This document shows positions 1 through 5,676 of a DNA stretch of 6,941 nucleotides, piece by piece. Positions within the stretch are counted from its first letter, which is position 1. Every line of letters begins with the position of its first letter. Source of the DNA: Sporomusaceae bacterium UBA1887 (GTDB lineage: Bacteria; Bacillota; Negativicutes; Sporomusales; DSM-15969); contig DDHB01000075.1 in NCBI GenBank assembly GCA_002337925.1, positions 1 through 6,941 on the forward strand, read 5' to 3'. The translations under genes and the position numbers were made by a program. The notes beneath the pieces were generated by a model that saw nothing but the letters and a program-made list of their open reading frames with translations, was not told the origin of the DNA and searched no databases.

Positions 1-49
1 CTATTGCCTCTGGTGCAGTTCATTTATCTCCAGGCAGGTATGCTTTTTC

Positions 50-502
50 CTATATGATATCGTTTCTCCGGTCTTTGATCGGTTCATCTTCATTGATTTC
101 GCTTTGTTCTGCTTCCGGCTCATTCTGTTCCTCACTGCGCACAACTTCTATTGTACACCGCTTGAAAACTGCAACCAACACGCCAAGAGCTGCCAGTTGG
201 GGGAGTACGACTGCGCCAATTGTTCCTAATGTAACGGGAATATCCACTAAGTTCCGGCCGTCATGCTTCACTCGCACCTTTGTTACATTACCTTCGTGAA
301 TCAGTTCTTTAACCTTATCGATAACTTCTCCGGAACGAACTGTAAATTCTTCCGTCCAGGATGTCTCTTTGGTGTTTTCCAAATCAATTAACGTGCTGAT
401 AATATTGCCCTGATTGCGTTCCAGTGCCTCTTTTGCCTCGCGATAGGAGATTCCTGTTCTGTCACGAATAATGTCAATTTTCTCTAGTGTAATATCATCC
501 AT
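50..502 (-). CDS. UBA-like / DUF4342 domain protein
   Basis: This is a 150-residue protein of unknown function. Residues about 4-42 (LEKIDIIRDRTGISYREAKEALE, then NQGN and TLIDLE) match the helical UBA-like fold also seen at the N-terminus of elongation factor Ts. Residues about 53-120 fit DUF4342: a KELIHEGNV stretch, a short basic beta region with HDGR, then a hydrophobic run (about 90-113) that could be a membrane segment. The tail after residue 122 is acidic and probably disordered. I chose the ATG at 502 because AGGGGG (511-516) lies 8 nt upstream. An in-frame ATG at 520 would start inside that ribosome-binding site's upstream flank, with no such signal of its own. The gene lies 19 nt after recO and is probably cotranscribed with it. 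The family call is fairly secure. Any role in protein binding at the membrane is inference. Confidence 0.85.
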   Translation of the reverse strand: MDDITLEKIDIIRDRTGISYREAKEALERNQGNIISTLIDLENTKETSWTEEFTVRSGEVIDKVKELIHEGNVTKVRVKHDGRNLVDIPVTLGTIGAVVLPQLAALGVLVAVFKRCTIEVVRSEEQNEPEAEQSEINEDEPIKDRRNDII

Positions 503-510
503 TCGATTAA

Positions 511-516
511 CCCCCT
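511..516 (-). promoter_or_regulatory. Shine-Dalgarno for the DUF4342 gene
   Basis: AGGGGG on the minus strand lies 8 nt before ATG 502, and this decides between that codon and the in-frame ATG at 520. It lies in the 19-nt spacer after the recO stop. Confidence 0.7.
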
Positions 517-521
517 GCATT

Positions 522-1313
522 TTATCCTTTATTATCCCCTGACTGGCTAGCTTTATCCATTACAGAGCTGCGGGCAAGTTGTTTGATAAAAGAAAGGGAT
601 TTTAAAGGCTTTCCCAGATGATATTCTAAGTAACTATACAGTATATTCTCCAGCTGCAGCAAGGTTCTACTATTAACACTAAATGAATCGGGCTGCTGCC
701 AATCCAATTTCAATAACTTATCCATTAATTCACCGGCTGGAAGCCCAAATTCCGGTAGCGGTTCTTGCTGGCAATAGTGGCAAATACAGCCTCCCTGATC
801 GCAGCTAAAACCAGCAGACTGATCAAGCGCTCTGCCGCAATTGACACAAACTGAATACTCCGGATGGAATCCAGCTAACGCCACCAATTGCCAACCCGAA
901 GCTAACGCAGTAATGCGTGGATTACGATGAGGAAGTGTATGATATGCTGTTAACAGCATATCATACACAAATTCATCAGGCTGCCGCTCTGGCCATAGCT
1001 CGCTTACCAGTTCACTTAAAAAAGCCGCATATGACAATAAAGTAATATCGTCTCGCAGTTCACGAAAAGAATTGATTATCTCGCATTGAGTAATCGTTTC
1101 TACTCCGGTTGTGCCGGCAATTGCCGCCCGTATTGACGCAAAAGGCTGCAGACACCCGCCTAGTCGGCTTTTGGGTTGTCTTGCCCCATGAGCTATAGCC
1201 TGGAATTTACCATGCTCACGGGAAAATAAGGTGACCATCCTATCGGCATGCGCTGAGTCACGCACTGCCAAGAGGATGGCCTCAGTAACATATTGACGAG
1301 CCATATTCATCAT
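522..1313 (-). CDS. recO: DNA repair protein RecO
   Basis: RecO is a cytoplasmic recombination mediator. It binds and anneals single-stranded DNA and works with RecR to load RecA onto SSB-coated DNA in the RecF pathway. The 263-residue length is normal for the family. The N-terminus (YVTEAILLAVRDSAHADRMV, then FSREHGKFQAIAHGARQPKSRLGG) is the OB-fold domain. The middle is helical. A zinc-finger-like cluster has cysteines at 156, 159, 171, 176, 178 and 181, and the C156xxC159 and C178xxC181 pairs are the likely ligands. The first ATG overlaps the yqzL stop as TAATG, which suggests translational coupling. An internal ATG at 1304 (residue 4, giving MARQYVTEA) is also possible, because neither start has a strong Shine-Dalgarno sequence. 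The yqzL-recO adjacency is typical of Bacillota and supports the call. Confidence 0.96.
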   Translation of the reverse strand: MMNMARQYVTEAILLAVRDSAHADRMVTLFSREHGKFQAIAHGARQPKSRLGGCLQPFASIRAAIAGTTGVETITQCEIINSFRELRDDITLLSYAAFLSELVSELWPERQPDEFVYDMLLTAYHTLPHRNPRITALASGWQLVALAGFHPEYSVCVNCGRALDQSAGFSCDQGGCICHYCQQEPLPEFGLPAGELMDKLLKLDWQQPDSFSVNSRTLLQLENILYSYLEYHLGKPLKSLSFIKQLARSSVMDKASQSGDNKG

Positions 1314-1432
1314 TAGTCCGGTGATGCTTCAGGATCACTGGGGCCATACTCGGTACATTCGCGATACGCTAAATAGGCGCTAATTTGCCCGGTAGTCTGG
1401 AAAAGTTCCCATAATAAGTCCTTCAACAACAC
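1313..1432 (-). CDS. yqzL: YqzL family small protein
   Basis: This small gene encodes 39 residues and begins with GTG. The reading gives (M)LLKDLLWELFQTTGQISAYL followed by AYRECTEYG and an acidic, proline-containing tail. The W-x-L-F-x-x-T-G-x-(I/V)-x-x-Y-L pattern is the hallmark of the YqzL family, whose Bacillus member of about 47 residues also sits just before recO. Its function is unknown. The GTG at 1432 lies 10 nt downstream of GAAGGG (1443-1448). In-frame TTG codons at 1429 and 1426 are less well placed. The frame is closed upstream by tandem TGA codons. The stop TAA shares one base with the recO start (TAATG), so the two are likely translated together. A competing 20-codon ATG frame over the same bases shows no family resemblance and was rejected. 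Confidence 0.85.
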   Translation of the reverse strand: MLLKDLLWELFQTTGQISAYLAYRECTEYGPSDPEASPD

Positions 1433-1473
1433 TCGTCATCATCCCTTCGTAGAGAATTAAGAACATCTACCAG

Positions 1474-2808
1474 TTATTCTTCTGCTATAACCACTGATGA
1501 ATCTATGGGAATGGCTTTAACCCGGACAACCCGGAAGCCATTTACCTGCAGCACTTCGAAGGTATAGTCACCAATATTAACTTTATCACCGATTTCAGGG
1601 CGGCGTCCTAGCGAGCCAAAAATATAGCCGCCAATTGTGTCTTCTTCCGGCTCTTCTAACCTGATATTCAAAAGCTCTGCTACATCATCAAGCAGTACTC
1701 TCCCATCAAATTCATAGCAGCCATCAGGGAACCTTCTTACTTCCGCCTCTTCATCATTATCATGTTCATCTTGTATATCGCCAACAATTTCTTCTAGAAC
1801 ATCCTCTAGGGCAACTAATCCGGCAGTACCACCGTATTCATCCGCAACAACAGCCAAATGAGAGCGCTTTCGGCGCATGAACTGCAGCAGCTTAGCTACT
1901 GACATGCCCTCCGGTACTACAAGAATTTCTCTCATGACTGCATTTAGATTCTTACTTTCCGTATCATTCATATCTAAATCCATTAAATCCCGTATATGCA
2001 CCATGCCAATAACATGGTCCTTATCTTCCGTACACAAAGGATAACGTGTGTGTCCGGTTTCACGAACAACACGCATATTCTCTTCAAAGGTGTCTTCAGT
2101 GAACAAACAGCACATATCCTGCCTGGGTACCATAACTTCCCGGGCAAGTCTGTCAGCAAAATCAAAAACATTATCGATGAGTTCACTCTCCATCTGATCT
2201 AAAACACCACCACGATGGCTGGCGCTGACGATCATCCGCAGTTCATCTTCAGAATGTGCCAGTTCAGTCTCATTCGCCGACTTCATTCCCATAACATTTA
2301 AAATTGCTTTTGCTGCCTTATTAAACAGTACAATTATAGGATACCCAAGTCGATGAAAAATGTACAGCGGCACTACAGCAAATAATGCCAGTTTTTCAGC
2401 TTGTTGAATTGCCATGGATTTTGGTACAAGCTCTCCTAACACAATATGGAAAAAGGTAATTACAGTGAAGCCAATAGCAATGCTAAGCGTAGTTACAAGC
2501 CAGGCTGATCCTGGGAAATACGCTAAAATTACCGGTTCAATCAAATCAGCTACTGCAGGCTCACCAATCCAGCCTAATGCCAATGAGGCCAGTGTAATTC
2601 CCAGTTGTGTTGCACCCAGGTAGGTGTCAAATGAAGTAACTACTTTTAAAGCCAGTCTTGCACGAGAATTTCCTTGTTGTACCAATTCTTCCAGACGTGT
2701 TTTGCGGACTTTTACCAGAGCGAATTCGGCAATTACAAAAAAGCCATTAACAAAGACTAAAAAAACAGCTGTTACTAACATAAACACATTATATATGGGC
2801 GAGTCGAT
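1474..2808 (-). CDS. CNNM/CBS/CorC_HlyC transporter (hemolysin-like)
   Basis: This is an integral membrane protein of the family often annotated 'hemolysin' or TlyC/CorC. Characterised members act as Mg2+/Co2+ exporters, and no haemolytic role should be assumed. Counting from the in-frame GTG at 2787, residues 1-180 form the CNNM/DUF21 membrane domain, with NGFFVIAEFALVKVRKTR, QLGITLASLALGWIGEPAVA and HIVLGELVPKSMA. A tandem CBS pair follows (about 205-335), containing REVMVPRQDM and ADEYGGTAGLVALEDVLEEI, which usually binds adenine nucleotides. A CorC_HlyC domain (about 345-430) begins near FDGRVLLDDV. I place the start at ATC (2808), adding IDSPIYN as seven codons (444 residues). AGGAGAG (2816-2822) is exactly 7 nt before it, whereas GTG 2787 is 28 nt away with no local ribosome-binding site. 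The family is secure. The start is inferred, and a conventional caller would report 1474-2787. Confidence 0.93.
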   Translation of the reverse strand: MDSPIYNVFMLVTAVFLVFVNGFFVIAEFALVKVRKTRLEELVQQGNSRARLALKVVTSFDTYLGATQLGITLASLALGWIGEPAVADLIEPVILAYFPGSAWLVTTLSIAIGFTVITFFHIVLGELVPKSMAIQQAEKLALFAVVPLYIFHRLGYPIIVLFNKAAKAILNVMGMKSANETELAHSEDELRMIVSASHRGGVLDQMESELIDNVFDFADRLAREVMVPRQDMCCLFTEDTFEENMRVVRETGHTRYPLCTEDKDHVIGMVHIRDLMDLDMNDTESKNLNAVMREILVVPEGMSVAKLLQFMRRKRSHLAVVADEYGGTAGLVALEDVLEEIVGDIQDEHDNDEEAEVRRFPDGCYEFDGRVLLDDVAELLNIRLEEPEEDTIGGYIFGSLGRRPEIGDKVNIGDYTFEVLQVNGFRVVRVKAIPIDSSVVIAEE

Positions 2809-2815
2809 AGCGCAT

Positions 2816-2822
2816 CTCTCCT
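2816..2822 (-). promoter_or_regulatory. Shine-Dalgarno deciding the CorC-type gene start
   Basis: AGGAGAG on the minus strand overlaps the TAG stop of the DUF502 gene and is followed, after a 7-nt spacer, by ATC at 2806-2808 in the CorC-type frame. The nearest ATG (2813-2815) abuts the motif too closely and opens only an eight-codon frame ending in TAA. GTG 2787 and ATG 2781 are too far away. The site therefore argues for initiation at a non-canonical ATC codon. Confidence 0.6.
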
Positions 2823-3408
2823 AACCTTTGAGCACATCATTACTGCGAGGCATAACAGCACCTGCAGTCAACACATATTGCAAGGCATTTTCACCAGCTA
2901 TATCCAAAATTATTATATCCCGCTTCGGTACCATAATATTAAACCCGGCTGTCATATTGAGACTTTTCGGAATAAAGACACAAACGTGTTCTTCGTCCAG
3001 CTTCGTCGTAAATGGTTCCGAAAGTTCGGGCATGATGAATCCCAGTGTTTTTACACCCGGATGCGGGTAAGGCACTAGAACCGCCTGTTTAAATAATTGC
3101 TGTGATTCAAATACAGCGGTAGATAACTGTTTAACACTGTTATAGATAAACTTAACAATTGGAATAGTACCTAACAGACGTTCTCCTAACACAAGCAGCT
3201 GTCTCAAAGCCCAGTGGGAAGACAACCACCCCACTAAAAGAATCAATAAAACAACGGCAATGAGGCCAATTCCCGGGAAATGAATAGGTAAATGCCTGCC
3301 AAGCATGCTCTCGGCAAAAGAGAATATTTGCAAAACAACAAAAACAGTAATAGCAAATGGAACAATGACAATTAAGCCATTGATAAAATACTTAGAAATC
3401 CACTTCAT
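2821..3408 (-). CDS. DUF502 family membrane protein
   Basis: This 195-residue inner-membrane protein is of unknown biochemical function. It has two strongly hydrophobic segments, about residues 9-31 (INGLIVIVPFAITVFVVLQI) and 46-66 (GIGLIAVVLLILLVGWL). A basic linker with LGERLLGTIPIVKFIYNSVKQL follows, and then a predicted soluble beta-rich region (about 105-190) carrying PYPHPGVKTLGF, VCVFIPKSLNMTAGF and VPKRDIIILD. This order of features, including the GER..G.IP..K.IY..VKQ signature, is characteristic of DUF502. The ATG at 3408 is preceded by a very strong AGGAGGGG (3415-3422). The gene is first in the second transcription unit. Its stop overlaps the ribosome-binding site of the CorC-type gene, so the two membrane proteins are probably coexpressed. 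A functional link to cation transport is only an inference from that pairing. Confidence 0.92.
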   Translation of the reverse strand: MKWISKYFINGLIVIVPFAITVFVVLQIFSFAESMLGRHLPIHFPGIGLIAVVLLILLVGWLSSHWALRQLLVLGERLLGTIPIVKFIYNSVKQLSTAVFESQQLFKQAVLVPYPHPGVKTLGFIMPELSEPFTTKLDEEHVCVFIPKSLNMTAGFNIMVPKRDIIILDIAGENALQYVLTAGAVMPRSNDVLKG

Positions 3409-3426
3409 AATTCACCCCTCCTACAA

Positions 3427-3456
3427 ATGATACCATCGATAAACCGATAAGGTCAA
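3427..3456 (-). promoter_or_regulatory. Candidate sigma-A promoter for the second unit
   Basis: On the minus strand, TTGACC (3451-3456, -35 like) and TATCAT (3427-3432, -10 like) are separated by 18 nt. Each matches the vegetative consensus at five of six bases. The position fits a new unit starting after the era terminator. One difficulty is that a start point about 7 nt past the -10 element would fall near 3420, inside the Shine-Dalgarno of the DUF502 gene, leaving almost no leader. The real promoter could therefore lie elsewhere in 3430-3497. Confidence 0.4.
3437..3450. repeat. Tandem CGATAA direct repeat in promoter spacer
   Basis: CGATAA occurs twice (3437-3442 and 3445-3450), separated by AC, so the period is 8 bp. 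Both copies fall between the candidate -35 and -10 elements. Such a placement could serve as a regulator binding site, but two six-base copies in AT-rich DNA can also arise by chance. Confidence 0.35.
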
Positions 3457-3497
3457 TGAATACACACAAAAGTGCTGGAAAATTAAGCATATAAAAT

Positions 3498-3524
3498 AAA
3501 AACTGCCTGTAACAGGCAGTTTTT
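3498..3524 (-). terminator. Intrinsic terminator after era
   Basis: A perfect 12-bp inverted repeat (3498-3509 against 3513-3524) encloses a three-base loop. The stem core is CTGCCTG/CAGGCAG. On the minus strand the right arm runs into TTTTT and then ATTTTAT, giving the U-rich tail of a Rho-independent terminator. It begins 3 nt beyond the era stop codon. The A and T flanks are symmetrical, so it could also work in the other direction. It separates the pgpH-to-era unit from the DUF502-to-DUF4342 unit. Confidence 0.9.
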
Positions 3525-3527
3525 AAA

Positions 3528-4427
3528 TCATTCATAGCCAAAGGATTTTAAGATCCCTTCGCGATTACGCCAATCCTTTTTAACCTTAACCCACAAATCC
3601 AGATAAATCTTAGAGCCGAGCAAGTTCTGAATATCTTCCCGTGCCAAGCGCCCTACATCTTTGAGCAATTGCCCACCGGCCCCGATAACAATTCCCTTCT
3701 GCGAATCCCGTTCAACATAAATCACTGCCCGCACATATAGATCTTCATTGCTGCGCTTAGTAATTTCCTCTACTTCGACAGCAATAGCATGCGGAATTTC
3801 CTCGCGGGTATTATGAAGCACTTTTTCACGGATCATCTCTGCAATGACCAGACGCTCAGGTTGATCCGTAATCATATCAGAAGGATAATATTGCGGTCCT
3901 GGCTCAAGGTACTTTTTAAGCTCGTCCAGTAATCCCGATAAATTGGTTTTTTCCAGAGCAGAGATAGGCACAACCGCAGCAAATTCACGTATCTTCGTAT
4001 ATTGTTCAATAATCGGCAGCACCGCTGCTTTAGGAACACAGTCAATCTTATTTACCACCAAGATTACCGGTGTCGTGATTTGGGCCAGCCGTTCCATAAT
4101 ATACTCTTCTCCGGGACCTTTCTTCATCGTAGCATCTACAACAAACAATACAACATCCACTTCCCGCAGAGTAGCTTCCGCCGTCCGGACCATATATTCC
4201 CCAAGTTTATGTTTGGGTTTATGGATGCCGGGAGTATCAATAAATAAGATTTGGGCATCATCCAGGGACAGAACACACAAGATTTTATTTCTTGTGGTCT
4301 GTGGCTTGTCCGACATAATAGCCACCTTCTGCCCGATCATACTGTTTACTAGTGTTGATTTTCCAACATTAGGCCTGCCAATTACAGAAACAAACCCGGA
4401 TTTAAATTCTTTATTAGTAACATTCAT
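3528..4427 (-). CDS. era: GTPase Era
   Basis: Era is an essential GTPase that binds the 3' end of 16S rRNA and checks 30S subunit assembly. The 299-residue length is typical. The GTP-binding motifs are in order: G1 GRPNVGKST (17-25), the G2 region with PQTTRN (42-47), G3 DTPG (64-67), G4 NKID (126-129) and G5 around ISA (155-157). A C-terminal KH domain follows, with its GxxG loop at 249-252 (GAGG) and the family ending DLWVKVKKDWR. All catalytic motifs are intact. The ATG at 4427 overlaps the cdd stop by one base (TAATG) and has AGGAGAT (4436-4442) 8 nt upstream. It is the last gene of its unit, ahead of a strong terminator. Its location in one operon with ybeY, another 16S rRNA maturation factor, fits its role. 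Confidence 0.98.
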   Translation of the reverse strand: MNVTNKEFKSGFVSVIGRPNVGKSTLVNSMIGQKVAIMSDKPQTTRNKILCVLSLDDAQILFIDTPGIHKPKHKLGEYMVRTAEATLREVDVVLFVVDATMKKGPGEEYIMERLAQITTPVILVVNKIDCVPKAAVLPIIEQYTKIREFAAVVPISALEKTNLSGLLDELKKYLEPGPQYYPSDMITDQPERLVIAEMIREKVLHNTREEIPHAIAVEVEEITKRSNEDLYVRAVIYVERDSQKGIVIGAGGQLLKDVGRLAREDIQNLLGSKIYLDLWVKVKKDWRNREGILKSFGYE

Positions 4428-4822
4428 TATTTTCCATCTCCTGATAAATCTTGATCACCAAAAGCAAAAGGCAATAACTCAGCCAATGTTATTACTTTTT
4501 TATCGCCCCTGGTATTGCACATAATAACAGTTTTTATTCCAAACTCAGCCATAACCTGTCGACAGGCTCCGCAGGGTGCCGTTGGCCCTGGAGTATCAGC
4601 TACAACTGCCATCGTCCCTAAGCTGAGATCTCCTTCGGATACAGCTTTAAAAATTGCTGTGCGTTCAGCACAATTAGTTAAGCCATAAGAAGAGTTTTCA
4701 ATATTGCAGCCTGTATAAATCTTCCCATTTGACGTTAAAACTGCGGCTCCAACTGCAAACCGTGAGTAAGGCGCATAAGCCTCTTTACGGGCATTTGTCG
4801 CCATATCAATCAATTCTTTCAT
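4427..4822 (-). CDS. cdd: Cytidine deaminase
   Basis: This zinc enzyme hydrolytically deaminates cytidine and deoxycytidine to uridine and deoxyuridine in pyrimidine salvage. Counting from the chosen ATG, the protein has 131 residues, the usual length of the homotetrameric form. Visible motifs are the YSRFAVGAAV segment, GCNIENSSYG, the catalytic C-A-E (Cys51, Glu53) and PCGACRQ, which supplies the other two zinc cysteines (Cys84, Cys87). An in-frame TTG at 4837 would add METIH and directly abut the dgkA stop. I prefer the ATG at 4822 because GGAG (4832-4835), which includes the last G of that TTG, sits 9 nt before it. The gene lies between dgkA and era, a common Bacillota arrangement, and is tightly coupled to era by a TAATG overlap. 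Confidence 0.97.
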   Translation of the reverse strand: MKELIDMATNARKEAYAPYSRFAVGAAVLTSNGKIYTGCNIENSSYGLTNCAERTAIFKAVSEGDLSLGTMAVVADTPGPTAPCGACRQVMAEFGIKTVIMCNTRGDKKVITLAELLPFAFGDQDLSGDGK

Positions 4823-4837
4823 ATGAATTGTCTCCAA

Positions 4838-5194
4838 CTACATGAAAATTTTCGGGTAAAAAATAATACTGCCGACAATAACGGCTGATAGGGCCGTTAT
4901 CAAAACAGCCCCAGCTGCCACATCTTTAGCAATCTTGGCCAAAGGGTGAAAGCCGGGAGATGCCAGATCTACTACAGCTTCCAGTGCAGTATTCATTAGC
5001 TCTGACACAAGCACTGCCATTATGACCAGTACCAGAATAAGCCATTCTACAGGGGACACTGAGTATTTCAGACCAAAAAGTATGGTACAGGCTGCTGCAG
5101 CCAGATGTATTTTCATATTCCGCTGCGTTCTCATTGCATATGCCAAGCCTGCAAAAGCAAAGTAAAAAGATTTGCTCAATGACTTAGTAATCAT
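4838..5194 (-). CDS. dgkA: Undecaprenol/diacylglycerol kinase, DgkA family
   Basis: This small membrane kinase has 118 residues. Gram-positive members phosphorylate undecaprenol, recycling the lipid carrier for cell-wall synthesis, while the Escherichia coli homologue uses diacylglycerol. The N-terminal amphipathic stretch contains SFYFAFAGL and RTQRNMKIHL. Three hydrophobic segments follow (about 31-45, 50-64 and 95-113). The family signature is intact: S64-E65-L-M-N68-T-A-L-E72-A-V-V-D76 and then K87-I-A-K90-D91-V-A-A-G95. The gene starts 5 nt after the ybeY stop. It has no convincing Shine-Dalgarno (only a weak GAAG close to the ATG), so its translation may depend on ribosomes finishing ybeY. 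The true lipid substrate cannot be read from sequence, and undecaprenol is inferred from the Bacillota context. Confidence 0.95.
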   Translation of the reverse strand: MITKSLSKSFYFAFAGLAYAMRTQRNMKIHLAAAACTILFGLKYSVSPVEWLILVLVIMAVLVSELMNTALEAVVDLASPGFHPLAKIAKDVAAGAVLITALSAVIVGSIIFYPKIFM

Positions 5195-5199
5195 AAACT

Positions 5200-5676
5200 T
5201 CAGCTATCGGCATCACGGGTAATGCCCAGCAAAGATAAGACATGTTCTTCCTCTATTCTCATCTCTGTCTTGTCTTCCTCTGTCATATGGTCATACCCCA
5301 AAAGATGCAGCATGCCATGAACAGTAAGATAAGCAACTTCCCGCTCCAGGCTGTGATTATATTCTTCAGCCTGCCGTGCCGCTGTTTCCAGCGAAATAAT
5401 AATATCCCCCAATAGCACCTGCGACGGCCCATCAACAATTTTCGGTTCTTCGCCTTCATTGAGTGCAAAGGAAAGTACATCCGTAGATTGATCTTTGCCC
5501 CGGTACTGCTTGTTTAAGTCTTGGATATAAGCATCATCACAAAAGACAAGACTGACTTCATTATTCTCTGTTAGACCGTAAACATCAGCAGCTTTTCTTA
5601 ACACTGCCCTCACAGTTTGTTCCAATTGTTCCGGTGCTGTCATCTTTTGCTGGACATTGCTTATTATTATTTCCAT
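5200..5676 (-). CDS. ybeY: Endoribonuclease YbeY (rRNA maturation factor)
   Basis: YbeY is a single-strand-specific metallo-endoribonuclease needed for 16S rRNA 3' maturation and ribosome quality control. The protein has 158 residues, the normal size. It carries the conserved R59-G-K-D, TDVLSF (65-70), GDI(I/V)IS (90-95) and the metal-binding H120-G-M-L-H124-L-L-G-Y-D-H130 motif, with all three histidines present. The start at 5676 gives MEIIISNV, which is usual for the family, and is preceded by GAAGAAGG (5683-5690) with a 6-nt spacer. The ATG at residue 12 has no such signal. The first 92 nt overlap the end of the pgpH reading frame. The ybeY-dgkA-cdd-era run is a conserved cluster. Confidence 0.97.
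   Translation of the reverse strand: MEIIISNVQQKMTAPEQLEQTVRAVLRKAADVYGLTENNEVSLVFCDDAYIQDLNKQYRGKDQSTDVLSFALNEGEEPKIVDGPSQVLLGDIIISLETAARQAEEYNHSLEREVAYLTVHGMLHLLGYDHMTEEDKTEMRIEEEHVLSLLGITRDADS

Noticed and set aside
1..49. Possible start of a further minus-strand gene (ATG at 21-23 behind GGAG) and an imperfect hairpin TGCCTCTGG/CCAGGCA at 5-36
   Set aside because: Only seven codons are visible before the edge, the Shine-Dalgarno spacing of 4 nt is short, and the residues match no family I recognise. The hairpin has a 2-nt bulge, a long loop and no U tract, so it is not a convincing terminator.
1379..1441. Small minus-strand ATG frame (MMTSVVEGL...) overlapping yqzL
   Set aside because: Its start abuts the GAAGGG motif too closely, it is only 20 codons long, and the other frame carries the clear YqzL signature.
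1448..1471. Short inverted repeat (GTAGA ... TCTAC) between the CorC-type gene and yqzL
   Set aside because: A five-base stem with a 13-14 nt loop and no U-run is too weak to be a terminator or operator claim.
3943..4524. 193-codon plus-strand open frame across era and cdd
   Set aside because: It is antisense to two intact conserved genes, shows no domain, and is best explained as a shadow of their codon bias.
4823..4837. TTG start of cdd at 4837
   Set aside because: The GGAG overlapping this TTG is correctly spaced for the ATG at 4822, which also gives the standard family length of 131 residues.
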